The position numbers were made by a program, and so were the translations under genes. From Onchidella celtica (lineage: Eukaryota > Mollusca > Gastropoda > Systellommatophora > Onchidiidae): a DNA stretch of 64,000 nt. The notes below the pieces were generated by a model. The model had not been told where the DNA came from and did not search any database. It saw only the letters and a program-made list of their open reading frames with translations. The stretch lies in the NCBI GenBank assembly GCA_963931925.1, contig OZ007581.1, positions 24,690,543-24,754,542 of the forward strand, given 5' to 3'. Positions within the stretch are counted from its first letter, which is position 1. Each line of letters begins with the position of its first letter. Below, piece by piece: positions 44,701 to 54,053 of this stretch.

Positions 44701-47700
44701 GGTAGTTTTCTATCTTTGCCACCACTTTCATATGAGCACTGGCCTCTCCTAGCTGTTCCCTGACAGCTGTGATGATCTCTGGACACCAAACCCACGAGAC
44801 AAAGATCATGTCCACCTGTAAAAGTTAATCATCAACTTTTGTAAATGGAACAATCACGTTCAGTGAGAATGATTCCTACAGAGAAAGATACAGAAGATCG
44901 TTTTTTGCTCTCCGCAATTCCCCTCAACATGACACTTTAGCTGGATGTGTGCCATATTTCACCAAGGTTCCTTACCATGTCCACTTCACGTATGCCTGTT
45001 ACAGAGTTTACTGAGTTATGTAATGTTTACGTAATGATGGGTAAAATGTAATTGTATGTACCATGTATGTGCTCTTAAACACTATGTGAAAGTGAATTTT
45101 TCTCACTGGATTAGAAAGTAATTCTTATCTTATCTTATCTTACGATCTTATCTTATTCTGACGCAGTATTGTACATGGAAAACAGGGTTACAAATTCACA
45201 TGGCCAAAAGAACAAAACCGCAAATAAGAACTTTTAGAAGGGTAACACAAAAAAACGGAAAAAAAATGAATATTAACAACATAAACACAACTATTTACTG
45301 CCATTCTGACCATATTCCATTTTATACAAGATAGCTCATAATTTTTTTTCAATTTCATTATCAGTTATGAAACAATGTTTTCACTTAAATGTCAAAAGCA
45401 AATTAGCAAGCCCTGTCAGAACAATGAACTTAACACAAAATACAGCCTCTGCTGTCTTTTCCACTCATGAAGCAATTTTTTTTACTCATAGACAAAGATC
45501 ACATGCAAAAATACGTGGTAAAAAACTGGCAGATTATAGTGCTGAATCCAAACACCTCTCAGATTCAGTCACTGGAACAGTATTAATATTTTTATTTTTA
45601 ATTATAGGACTACTGTGCACATGGTTGATTGATTGATTGATTGATTGATTGATGATAGGAATTAGAATCCTAGCAATATGGGCATAGCCACAAGTGCTCC
45701 TCTCCCCGCTCCAAGATCCATTTGAGGGCTATTCTACTAATTGTCCCAGTGGCCAGCTGGTTCCATATTTGTCGGGTTCATCGCACATTCTTCCTTCGCC
45801 CCGTTGGAATCCCGCCTCCATCATTCTGGTTTGTGCACACGGTATAATGTACTAATCTTACAAACTAATATGAAATAACTATATATAGGAGGAGAGAGCT
45901 GCCTAAATAAGTAGTCAAATACAAGGCAGGCCCAGAGAAAAGATCTAGTCAATTTTTGACCGAATAATTTAGCATTATCAAGGGACAAAATTCCTGGGAC
46001 TGGCAGTGAAAAGACCCAGCCAGCAACCCCACGGAAATCTGAAGTGTAGGACTGACGTCAAGTTTGCACATGGGAATAACATCGTTCCTACTTTGATCAA
46101 CTGAGTACAACATAGTGCTGACGTCGGATTGATAAACTGAACCCATTCCTACAGGAATCCTACCTATCCTATGGAAATATTATGTTGGATTGACATTGTG
46201 ATGCTTGCTGGGAAGGGTTTCAGTTTCAGGCTGAGGCCCCCAGGAAATAAACATCTCATTCACATACAAATCTGCTCGACGGACTGTACAGCTAGCATGA
46301 CTGTGTATAATAAATGATATTAGGGAGTGCGTTGGTCTAGAGGCAATGCATTAGTCTTTCGTGCCAAAGACACCGGGTTTGATCCCTGGTCAGTGCAGGC
46401 ATGTTGGAATTTGGGATTTTTCTCATATTTTTCTGTCCCTGATCCTTTGGTAGGTAGGCTCCAGCACCTAGTCTTCTTGGATAAGGATGAAAAACTCAGA
46501 TGGCCCATGCACACATTAAAGATACCTCGACAGTTGGAAGTCGAGAAGAGCAGGCCTAACAAAGCTGCTGCCCGGGTAGAATTTAAACTAGTCCCTACCA
46601 CCTCCCACAGCCCCAAAAAAACTCCAACCCGCGCTGCACTGTGGTGGCAACATGTCTGCTCCAATTGTAACTGGGCTGCAATGACACTAAGGCCAATTTA
46701 CCAAATGGGATCAGAGAAGTATACAAAATATAAATGCAAAAGGGACAAATTTTTATAAGACCTAATTGAATTGGTAATATATATGGCAGTTTGTCACCTA
46801 TGTTTTGTAATTTAAAGACAATATCAAACAACCTGATGATATATGCAGCTGGTATGACTGCATTATTATGATGCAGACATATCTACATTTGTCATGAATT
46901 TATTGATTATGACTCGTATATCATGCAAATTTATTCCACTAACTGAGTAGCTAATATAACCCACTCTTTAAAGACAGATCAATGCTCAGCGCATTCCAGC
47001 CTTTGTATTTGTATTTGTATTTGTATTTGTATAACTCTTTAATCCCATTTGGGAAATTTTGCCTTTGTGCCATTGCAGCCCAGTTATAACTGGAGCAGGC
47101 ACGTCGTCGCCACAGTGCAGCGCCGGTCGGCGTTTTTTTTTTTTTTTTTTGGGGGGGGGGGGGGGAGATGAGGGTTCTTTGTCCCGTGGTTCTGGATAAC
47201 ACTCGCAGTGTTATCTGACAATGATCTATTTTCATCAAAGGCAAATGTAGTATCACAGTAGGCTGATGGTTGCAGAACCTGTTAGTGCAAGTATTTTCTG
47301 AAATTCACGATGGATATAATCATACATCAGTGAGTGTTTATTTTGATGTCTTTATTTTTGTTTTGTTTTTGTTTTTTGTATTTGTACAACTATTAAACAA
47401 CACAGACAATGTAAACACTTGTGCATGACACAAAAAATTCATACTCTCCACTCAGTTCCCTGCAATTTGATACATAACTGTTTTCCATCACAATATACCA
47501 GTGAGAATTTTTGTTGTCTTCCACAATATACCAGTGAGAATTACCCTTTTCCTTCACCATAAGCCGAGGTAAATTACTGTTTTCCTTCACCATATACCAA
47601 TGAAAATTACTGTTTTCCTTCACCATAACCAATGAGAATTACTGTTTCCCTTAACCCTCACCCTGCGTGGGGTGGCAATAGTCGGTATTGACTTGCAAGC

Positions 47701-50700
47701 GCTCACGCCGCATGGGCGGCAAAAGTCACCCAGGTCAAGCTGACGCTGCGAAAATGGGAAAAATAATCCATGTTTAAAGAGTTCAGTGTCAGTGTAATTG
47801 TAAATACTAAATATACCAGTGAACATAGCCTTTTCTCTACGATATAATCAAAGGGCTTCTTTGCAAATGTTTTTTCCACTGCTTTTCCAGGGCTACTTGA
47901 ATTAAAGAAAATGAGAGCAATTTATTTTTTCTTCTACTTTGTTACGATTTTCTTCTCCTCACTCTGTTAATGTTCTTTAAACCCCTGGAAAATTCCCGAG
48001 CTAGTCCAGGGGTATTCCAATATTTCCCGGGCTTTTTCAGGACTTTTCAACAAATTTTTACATTGCAGTGTTTTTTCAGTGCTAATCCACTATTTCTAGG
48101 ACTTTTTCAGGACATTTTCTCTAATTTGTAAATTCCAGGGCTTTTCCATGGCTATTCCACTATTTTCAGGGCTTTGTCAGGACATATTTTGAAATTAATA
48201 GATTAAAATTTATTCATATCATCCCCCCCCCCCCCCCCCCCCCCCACCAGCAACAACAAAATTTATTATTCATTATTAAATATATATTGTTATTAATAAA
48301 TATTCAAATATTATTTGAGTTGTGTGTTGTGAACTGCTGTGAGTTGTGAACTGTTGTGAGTTGTGAACTGCGCCTAACAGGCTGCGTTACAATTTGCTCT
48401 GAGATAGAGAGAGAGAGTGAGCGAGACAGGGAGAGAGAAAGAAGCAGTGCAGTGTGTTGAGCGCTCCGTAGGCAGCTCCATTCTGCTCTGTGGTTGACAT
48501 GTTGTTTCTGTAAAGCGCATAGAGCATTTTAAATGGATATGCGCTATATAAATGCTATACATTATTATTATTATTATTTTCTCAATTTTTTTTTTTCTTA
48601 CAGAGCTTTCCCAGGGCAATTCCAGTGCTTCCAGCATTTTTTCAGGGTTTTCTCTCAAAGTTTAAATTCCAGGGTTTATCCACTGATCCCTACAATTTCA
48701 GGGCTGCGCGAGACCTCTGGATGAGAGAGCAGAGCAATGATAAAAGTTTCCGCTACTCACATTGTGCTGGACACAAAAATCAATGTCTTTCTTGTCCTTC
48801 TCCGTCAGGTGTGCCTCATCACAGAGCAAAGTCATTGGAATGTGGCACTGGTTGTGGTTCCCTATCTCTCCTTCTTGGAAAACGATGCACTTGATACTGG
48901 TGTCGTCTGGAGGAAATATCACAGATACATATCATGGGGTATTTGCCATATTGTACTCGTGCTTTAAAGTTATAGATACCTTGACAGTTGGAAATCGAGA
49001 AGAGCAGGCTAAACAAGGCCGCTGCCTGGGCAAAATTTAAAAAAAAAAAAAAAAATCCCTACCACAAAAACATTAACTAAAAAAATAAGCATGAATGCCA
49101 GGAGCAGCGGACCTCCTAAAATAAAACCCATATTGTTGTATATGACATTTTGCAGATTTTTTAGGTTTTGTCATGACAATGGTTCTCTCCTCACGCCTAA
49201 TTTCATTAAGTGTAGGTGTTATTCCAATCGGCTAAAAACTTTTCGAAGTTTGTGTTTGTGACACAATATTGTCCTCCGATTTTACCTAACTCTTCAAAGT
49301 TTTGATCCTCATTTTCTCAAAAAGACAAAAATGAACATAAAACAATATGGCAAATATCCGACAATATGTTCTTCATTTTTTTCTTTGCACAGTGTGTCAG
49401 TGAACAAAACTTAACTTCAAATTCTAACTGTGGAGTGAAAACATGACTCAGAAATAACATCATTAGTTAAAATGTGAAGGGAAAAAAAAAGGAAAGGTTG
49501 CATTTCACTAAGTCCCACATCGTAAACAAACAATAAGAACACTAGACAATAAATTGTAAACGAATGAACTTAAAAGACATAATGCTACCTTTTGGTCACT
49601 GGGGACCATCATCAAGCTATGAAAACCTGAAGAAATTGAAAACTGTTGTTACAGAACTTACTAAATTGAGTAAATGAGTTATACACATAAGGGGGAGCTT
49701 AAAGAGGTCCTCAGAAAGAAGTAAGTATGTACACAACAGAGCATTTTTCCCTTCCTACATAAGAATAATGTAAGACTGGAATGTTGCATGTCGATTCTCA
49801 CACTTACTTTTAATATTTCATTTTGCATATTCTTTGGGTGCCTTATCGCTTCTATTTCTGGGGTTCAGTCACATAAAAATACTCACATCCAGTGCAACAC
49901 AAAAAAAAGGATGATAAACAAGGCATTTCCATAGTCGACCATCCTCATCTCTGTTAATTGTGGAGTTTTTGGTCTTTTTCCTGTCTCGCACTATCTATTT
50001 GGTTATTTCTCAGTACTCCAAACTTGGTTACCATTTGTCAGAGTTCAACAAACAGAAGCACTGCATCTAGGCCCACCTTTTGAGAATCACTCACATGCAA
50101 ACTATTATAGCAAATCTTACTTTTCTCCTTCACTTCAAAGCAATGGTTTCATACAATTTTTTTTGTTTTTGCCATTTGTCAAAGTTCAAGAAACAGAAGT
50201 ACTCCATCTTGGCCCACCTTTTGAGAATGGCTCATATACGAACAATTATAGCAAATCTTACTTTTCTCCTTCACTTCAAAGCAAAGTGGTCCATCCTCAA
50301 TGTAAATCTGGTTACCAACATCAGCCTTGTTGATGAACTCCTTGGGGACGTAGACATTCTCTTTGTCACAAGCATCAAAGAGAGCTTCATCGCAACTGAG
50401 GGTTACTTCATGCCCTTTGGTCAACAGCAAAGGGACGGTCAGATCCTGTGATGTAAATGAACAATAAATTTGGATCTTGTGAACTTCTAAATCTGAGAAA
50501 ACAGTTTAGTTGCAGTTGCTTTTGTTCATGAGCAATTGAGTTTGAGTAAGTTTAGAGAAAGCATGTCAATACTATAACAATCACACTGTGATAGATAAAA
50601 GCAGAGGGTCAGTATGTATAGAGAGGTTTCACTATTGGTCGACTTGCACTGCGCGACATGGGAGGCTCCATGAAACCACCGCTAGCATGAAGCGGAAAGT

Positions 50701-53700
50701 AGGTCACTGCGGTAAACAATACCCAACTGTGCATTTCCATGGGACGTAAGAGCTTACAAACGGCCGTAAATAGTTTCAATCAGCTCAAAAATATCAACAA
50801 ACCACAGTAAACAGATACGCACACTATCTTTGGTGAAGGCAGTCCATTTCAATCCTTCAATGTCTTGTTTACCGCAACGACCTAGTTTCACGTTTTGGCG
50901 GAAGTGAGATCTCTTTATACATCTATACTCTCTGGTAAAAGCAAGCCGATAGACAGAATATAAACAGAATATTAGGACAGAAGGAGGCCCAATCAGAAGT
51001 GCCCACCAAATACCTGTTTGCTAAGAAGAAGCAAGACATTAGATATTATAACAGTATGATGGGACAGAAGGAAACACTACCAGAAGTATCCTCCAAACAC
51101 CCCCTTGTTGATGTGGAAACAACATTTCAAAAGTCATATATCTAGACAACAAATAAACTCTTTGTTTCTGAGCTAGCAAATAAAACTCATTAAAGGCACC
51201 CATCAGCTTTCTGTGAAAGCACACCATATTATTAACTCGGTACATGAAATTCAGATGACCCAGTGATGATGAAATTTTCAATACCTCCTTGAACTTGCCA
51301 ATCCTGACCCCTGGTCCTGTGATATCACCGGCTGTTGCCACTTGGGAATGAACTTTTTGCTGGGTTCGCATGATTGCTTCTCGCAGATTATGCAGAGCTT
51401 GTAAATGGTACTAGAGACAAAAAGGAAAAAAATGTATTTACAGTATTGCAGACATTTCGTCAGGGGTCAGAAACAGAAATTTATCTAAGATGAGAAATTT
51501 GTGTAAAAAAAGAAAAAAGTACACAGCCGCCCAAAGGAAAAACACCACTGTCAGCATGGCCCTTTTCTACTTTATTGTCTCTGACTAAAAACAGTCACTG
51601 ACATTGGTTTGCCACACCACAAACTACAAGTTTTGTATGTCTATCAGCTTTTGACATCAAAGAATTATGTGTGAGACAATAAAGTTAGAAAAAGGCCATA
51701 CTGTCAGTTGTTTTTCCTTTGGCCAGCAGTACAGTATCAAGGCCACTGGCATCAGCAATACACTGTACACAGGTTGACACTTAAGATTAACACAATTCTT
51801 CTTCTCTCTCTGACTACTATGTCACTTACGCTCTCACATTTCTACCCACAGTCACCGATGCTATCATATCCCCTATGGGTGTAGTAACTCAAGAATTCAA
51901 AATATCAATTTATATATTCAACTACATTCCAAGCTGTATCAAATTATCTTGGTTATAGTTCTAGACTTGAAGCTGAAAAGTAAAATAGCAAAATTTTAAA
52001 AATTCATTGTGAACCAGATCATTTGTACTAAAATAAAACAGTACTTTGCTTTTCCTGAAAAGCAGCCAAAACGGATTACTCTGTAGTTTGGGAGATGGTG
52101 ACAATAAACTCTGCTGACACTGCTCAGGAGGAAGTCTATGATGCAGGGACAAACAAGTCAGCCCTTGTTACAGACAATTTATATTATGCCAAAAACTGAG
52201 CCTTGTTTTAGCTTTCATTCTGTTTCAGAATCAATAACAACATTTGGGTGAAAATACTTTTTCTTAGAAATTTAATATCTTTATCACCTTAAATAAAACA
52301 CCAATAAGAAAACTGCTGATATAATGACCATTAGTAATACAACACATTAATAGCAATCCGTAAGAAAAAAGTTACTATTGTGATTGAAACAAGTCTCCAA
52401 TGTTGACCTGAGCATTTACTTACATCATGATCCCCATGTGCTAAATTGAATCGACAAATGTTCATTCCACTCTTGATCAGCTCGCTCAGAGTTTCAACAC
52501 TGTCACAAGCTGGGCCTAGTAAAAAAGTTACACAAAATAATGGCTCAGTCAATAGCTTTGTAACCCCATTATAAGTTTCTCTCTATACTTTATCTCGTCA
52601 CTGCACTATGCTAATAGCATTTATTTGTAGATCATTTGTCAAATTGTGACACTTTTGAGCCGTGAAGAAAAAACTGTTGTTTTTTTCCTGCCATTTGGTG
52701 GCTTATGCCATTATGATTCTATTGGATTATTACATTTTCCTCTTGGCGTAGTTCTTTTTCTATATTATTATCTAATAGCCCTCATGGTCAGGAATGCAAT
52801 GAAACATCAGTTGCCTTTTGACATAGATGTGATATACATCCCATTATCGTAGAGCAGTGACGATACATATAATGTTTAGCAACTTGTGAAGCTCAGCCAG
52901 CTATTTTTGTATATATGGCCCAATATCTTATAATGAATGATGTAAAAGTTCTGCAAGCTGCTTGACAGTGAAACTCCTACTGGCTATGACCAAAATTCTG
53001 CTCAAGAAGGAATTCAATAGTTTCATAAAGATGTTAGAGACCTTCAGAAATGAATAAAAGTATCAAATAATGACTGTGGTATCTAACAAATCGTGAAATT
53101 GAGCAGTATGTGAAGCATTTTCTTGGAAATAGTCTTATTTCACTCTAATCTGGAGCTTAACTGCCACCTCATACTTTTCTGAACACCAACATCCAGTGAT
53201 CCGCACACTAAATTTACTCATGATATTAGAAGTTAATCCTCAGCTTTTGTTCAAAGTAACACTACTTACAGTTGTTGGTACTTATCAGTTCAATAGTTTA
53301 CCTCCGATCATAAGGAAAAGCCTCAGTCACACTTTGAATTTGCCACGGTCTGACAGTGAGCTGAATTGCATTTAATATAATTCTCTGTTACATTTAAAAT
53401 ATAACAATGGTAGTTTTTTAATCTTCTGTTGAGAAATTCAGTCATCATATTAATCTTCTGAAGTCCCAGGTACTCACTTCAATTAATCAAATGTCTAGGA
53501 ACTCTGATAGTTATTCTATTGGTTAAGGTGCCCTGTCTATGTATTTCCAAGCTAAATCTACCCTTCTTCAATCAAAGGATATCTTATAACAGTGCCAAGG
53601 TCAAACCTGACAAGCCCAATAGCTTTATGCTGAGGCCTTTGAGAAATACGAAACTTCATTTGGGTCAAACATAACTGACTTCTTTCAGTGTTTTTTATTT

Positions 53701-53970
53701 TAAAAACTTTTACTAATTCGGTAACCTGACTACTGGGGCCCAATCTCCGTTACTGATAAAGCCCCATTGTGCCGTGCGTAACCTAATTCCCCCACTCCCA
53801 ATCCTTTTCATGGTTTGTAAAGTTTACATACCAATAGTGCCAATTATGTTGGTCATTCTGTATGTGTGAGATGCACTGTCCACACTGAGACCACATATTT
53901 GCTGCAGGTGAGTCTCCTTCAAAGTGAGACCAGGTTTCCTGAAAATCTGTTCAAAGTCTGTTGTTGCCAT
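35578..53970 (-). CDS. Pyruvate-kinase-family protein (divergent paralog), 12 coding exons
   Basis: Twelve exons join in phase to 567 aa: 53970-53832, 52515-52424, 51410-51285, 50445-50262, 48906-48761, 44815-44688, 43143-42993, 39277-39125, 38836-38670, 37637-37519, 36362-36264, 35777-35578. All junctions are GT-AG. The fold of pyruvate kinase (PEP + ADP to pyruvate + ATP, cytosolic glycolysis) is covered end to end: N-terminal helix, A domain, B domain (about 112-210), A domain, C domain. Kept (mammalian PKM numbers): R73, N75, D113, K270, E272, D296. Changed: S77 to A72, T114 to I107, E118 to G111, T328 to A321, G363 to K356, and KGVNLPG to NQCHIPM. An acidic tail (525-567) follows the usual C-terminus. 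Activity is therefore doubtful. A gene symbol is withheld because it is not the canonical enzyme. Confidence 0.9.
36264..36362 (-). CDS. PK-like exon 11 (residues 469-502)
   Basis: Encodes [20 protein letters not shown] and [13 protein letters not shown]475 and R482 align with PKM W482 and R489 of the FBP pocket. Acceptor TTTGATTCCGCAG, donor GTGAGC, phase 1. Too short to appear as an independent ORF. Confidence 0.88.
37085..37363 (+). pseudogene. LINE RNase H fragment in PK-like intron 10
   Basis: The plus-strand frame at 37112-37363 encodes [18 protein letters not shown], the C-terminal RNase H signature of I/Jockey-like LINEs, followed by [14 protein letters not shown] and a stop. A (TAG)n-like tract precedes it. 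It is antisense to the host gene and truncated at both ends. Confidence 0.78.
37519..37637 (-). CDS. PK-like exon 10 (residues 429-469)
   Basis: Encodes [20 protein letters not shown] and [17 protein letters not shown], typical C-domain sequence (RYRP, LYRG). Acceptor CTGTCTGTCTACAG, donor GTAGGT, phase 1. Confidence 0.92.
37850..38080 (+). repeat. Dispersed repeat B, copy 2
   Basis: See 24200-24480. Blocks include TATCGTATCCCTAACCCTGC and AAAGAATAATTAATCACAAT. Confidence 0.6.
38130..38390. mobile_element. Foldback family E, most complete copy
   Basis: Left arm (AATGTCAAAATGCAGAAAAA, GTTGTGTATAGCAAAGCC, GAAACAATACA) is inverted in the right arm (GTATTGTTTCTTACCCAAGG, CTTTGCTACATACAACTTTT, TGCCACATTTTGACTTGG), and the right end reads ACAGATTTTCTGTG. 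It lies in PK-like intron 9 and explains overlapping ORFs on both strands. Confidence 0.72.
38670..38836 (-). CDS. PK-like exon 9 (residues 374-428)
   Basis: Encodes [20 protein letters not shown] and [20 protein letters not shown], the A to C domain transition and the start of the effector-binding loop (TNSGRS with the next exon). Acceptor TTGTTCATCACAG, donor GTATGG, phase 2. Confidence 0.93.
38915..39080. repeat. (GA)n purine tract in PK-like intron 8
   Basis: Dense GAGAGA runs between exons 9 and 8. Two overlapping low-complexity ORFs derive from it. Confidence 0.9.
39125..39277 (-). CDS. PK-like exon 8 (residues 323-373)
   Basis: Encodes [20 protein letters not shown] and [20 protein letters not shown]. 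The canonical LSGETA is LSKETA here. Acceptor GTCTCTGATCAG, donor GTGAGG. A 28-bp direct repeat just downstream copies the donor (39091-39100 versus 39119-39128). Confidence 0.95.
40177..41951 (+). mobile_element. Non-autonomous piggyBac-type element, copy A (split by a LINE)
   Basis: Bounded by TTAACCCTCGTCC (40177) and its inverse GGACGAGGGTTAA (ending 41951): inverted termini with duplicated TTAA, the piggyBac signature. The ~1.1-kb non-coding interior is collinear with 58836-59950. It is interrupted by a minus-strand LINE fragment (about 41095-41805) that lacks a counterpart in copy B. Located in PK-like intron 7. Confidence 0.8.
41095..41805 (-). pseudogene. 5'-truncated LINE inserted in piggyBac-type copy A
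   Basis: Minus-strand RT C-terminus: [15 protein letters not shown], then after a shift [20 protein letters not shown] and YKCLNKN, then [17 protein letters not shown] and [15 protein letters not shown] with a stop. The 3' UTR ends GTAAAGCGCCTAGAGC...GGGCGCTATATAAATGATC and poly-(A/T). CR1/L2-like and inactive. Confidence 0.85.
42175..42440 (-). mobile_element. Inverted-repeat MITE family, copy 3
   Basis: Reverse orientation relative to 30190-30455: TTTTTGCACAACTGAGAAAT, GCGGCTTTAGTA, AGCTTAACAGGTGCCACGA, and GAACAAACAAGAACTA at the right end. Confidence 0.7.
42600..42725. repeat. Repeat related to the foldback at 7790-8225
   Basis: GAACAGTGAACACAACTTAG, TTGGCTTTGTAGTTGGACTA and CTTCCCTAGCAACA match the left arm and following sequence at about 7845-7912. 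Confidence 0.6.
42993..43143 (-). CDS. PK-like exon 7 (residues 272-322)
   Basis: Encodes [38 protein letters not shown] and [10 protein letters not shown]289 (PKM D296, Mg2+ ligand) is present. The CATQ motif is CAAQ, so the catalytic Thr is Ala321. Acceptor TTTCTGCCTCCCAG, donor GTAAAA, phase 0. Confidence 0.95.
43144..44687 (-). other. PK-like intron 6
   Basis: No exon. Holds a (GA)n tract at about 44140-44210 and repeat G copy 1 at 44380-44600. Confidence 0.5.
44380..44600 (+). repeat. Dispersed repeat G, copy 1 (partner at 49128-49365)
   Basis: Shared blocks: ATTGTTGTATGCGACATTTT versus ATTGTTGTATATGACATTTT, CTAATTTCAT, ATTCCAAT(T/C)GG, TTTTAC(A/C)(C/T)AACTCT and TCTTGAAAAGCAAAAATG-like ends. 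Confidence 0.7.
44688..44815 (-). CDS. PK-like exon 6 (residues 230-271)
   Basis: Encodes [18 protein letters not shown] and [13 protein letters not shown]. Canonical VDMVFASFIRKA is altered to SWVWCPE, but K263/E265 (PKM K270/E272) are kept. Acceptor CTTTTACAG, donor GTACTT, phase 2. This exon is shorter than the ORF threshold, so it is easily missed. Confidence 0.88.
45624..45652. repeat. (GATT)n microsatellite
   Basis: Seven tandem GATT units. Confidence 0.95.
46318..46745 (+). mobile_element. tRNA-derived SINE (near full length)
   Basis: The head has an A-box-like GCGTTGGTCTAGAGGCAA and B-box-like CCGGGTTTGATCCCTGG. The body includes GATACCTCGACAGTTGGAAG, CGAGAAGAGCAGGC, GCCCGGGTAGAATTTAAAC, CTGTGGTGGCAACATG and CCAATTGTAACTGGGC, and the tail is AAATATAAATGCAAAA. 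Partial relatives lie at 46985 and 48960. The ORFs on both strands here are not genes. Confidence 0.78.
46985..47140 (-). mobile_element. Partial copy of the same SINE, inverted
   Basis: Reading minus: CTGCACTGTGGCGACGACGT, CCAGTTATAACTGGGCTGCA, TTCCCAAATGGGATTAAAG and a (TACAAA)n tail (47002-47032). A long poly-T/poly-G run (47134-47165) marks its truncated 5' side. Confidence 0.72.
47470..47655 (-). repeat. ~33-bp minisatellite
   Basis: Five or six units of the type ACCATATACCAATGAGAATT then ACTGTTTTCCTTC. This produces the repetitive minus-strand ORF with NSHWYIV-like units. Confidence 0.85.
47880..48715. repeat. ~64-bp degenerate minisatellite, interrupted
   Basis: Units built on CAGGGCTTTTCCA.GGCTATTCCA, CTATTTTCAGGGCTTTTTCA and GGACATTTTC occur at about 47880-48205 and resume at 48605-48715. 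The gap holds a poly-C run (48222-48245) and the LINE tail at 48380-48585. Confidence 0.7.
48490..48590 (+). mobile_element. LINE 3' tail
   Basis: GTAAAGCGCATAGAGC...ATGCGCTATATAAATGC then (ATT)n matches the 3' UTR ends of the LINE pieces at 31535 and 41095. No RT sequence remains. Confidence 0.7.
48761..48906 (-). CDS. PK-like exon 5 (residues 181-229)
   Basis: End of the B domain and return to the A domain: [20 protein letters not shown] then [16 protein letters not shown], matching canonical LxEKDxxDLxFGVEQ. The hinge motif KGVNLPG is not conserved. Acceptor ATATTTCCTCCAG, donor GTGAGT, phase 0. Confidence 0.88.
48960..49065 (+). mobile_element. Partial SINE copy
   Basis: GATACCTTGACAGTTGGAAA, TCGAGAAGAGCAGGCTAA, AAGGCCGCTGCCTGGGCAAA, then poly-A: matches the body of the SINE at 46318. 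Confidence 0.72.
49128..49365 (+). repeat. Dispersed repeat G, copy 2
   Basis: See 44380-44600. Confidence 0.7.
50030..50287. repeat. 141-bp tandem duplication across the exon 4 donor
   Basis: 50030-50146 and 50171-50287 are direct repeats offset by 141 bp (CCATTTGTCA, AGGCCCACC/TGGCCCACC, TTTTGAGAAT, and the exact TTATAGCAAATCTTACTTTT with CTCCTTCACTTCAAAGCAA). The right copy includes the last ~25 bp of exon 4 and its splice donor. The left copy is a duplicate exon end and donor inside intron 4. Confidence 0.88.
50262..50445 (-). CDS. PK-like exon 4 (residues 120-180, B domain)
   Basis: Encodes the B-domain lid ([39 protein letters not shown]). IYIEDG corresponds to IYVDDG of canonical PKs. 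Acceptor TTACATCACAG, donor GTAAGA, phase 1. The donor region is part of a 141-bp tandem duplication. Confidence 0.88.
51285..51410 (-). CDS. PK-like exon 3 (residues 78-119)
   Basis: Encodes [18 protein letters not shown] and [14 protein letters not shown]. In canonical PK the latter is DTKGPEIRTG. D106 is kept, but the T, K and E that follow are I, T and G. Acceptor TTTTGTCTCTAG, donor GTATTG. Confidence 0.88.
51917..52115 (+). repeat. Dispersed repeat D, copy 4
   Basis: CAACTACATTCCAAGCTGTA, ATTATCTTGGTTATAG, TACTAAAATAAAACAGT, AAAAGCAGCCAAAACGGATT: collinear with 29755 and 30822. In PK-like intron 2. Confidence 0.75.
52424..52515 (-). CDS. PK-like exon 2 (residues 47-77)
   Basis: Encodes [19 protein letters not shown] and [11 protein letters not shown], aligning with the PKM active-site segment containing R73, N75 and S77. 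The Ser is Ala here (A72). Acceptor TTTTACTAG, donor GTAAGT, phase 0. Confidence 0.9.
52650..52865 (+). repeat. Dispersed repeat F, copy 2
   Basis: See 32555-32765. In PK-like intron 1. Confidence 0.8.
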
Positions 53971-54053
53971 AATTGACAAGTCAAAATACTCCTTGCAGAC
54001 GAGTTTGGGCCGCAGTTCCAAATTCACTTCAATGCGTCTCCTTTCCTCTCAGT
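53832..54053 (-). CDS. PK-like exon 1 (5' UTR end plus residues 1-46)
   Basis: The ATG at 53970 begins [20 protein letters not shown]. An in-frame TGA lies just upstream, so this is the first possible start in the exon. TTTTTTGTCACAG at 54054 looks like an acceptor, so 53971-54053 is probably 5' UTR with a further non-coding exon upstream that I could not locate. Donor GTATGT, phase 1. Confidence 0.8.

Larger units (their letters stand above)
44816..48760 (-). other. PK-like intron 5
   Basis: The longest intron (3.9 kb). It contains a (TTATC)n tract at 45123-45155, (GATT)n at 45624-45652, a full SINE, an inverted partial SINE, two minisatellites and a LINE tail, each listed separately. Confidence 0.6.

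Noticed and set aside
47393..47632. Repetitive minus-strand ORF with NSHWYIV-like units
   Set aside because: It is the translation of a ~33-bp minisatellite inside an intron.
47653..47670. TTAACCCTCACCCTGCG as a further piggyBac-type terminus
   Set aside because: It resembles the 40177 end, but no matching inverted end with TTAA was found nearby.
35578..53970. Interpreting the PK-like locus as a processed or decayed pseudogene
   Set aside because: It has introns, in-phase GT-AG junctions at every exon and no stop or frameshift over 567 codons.
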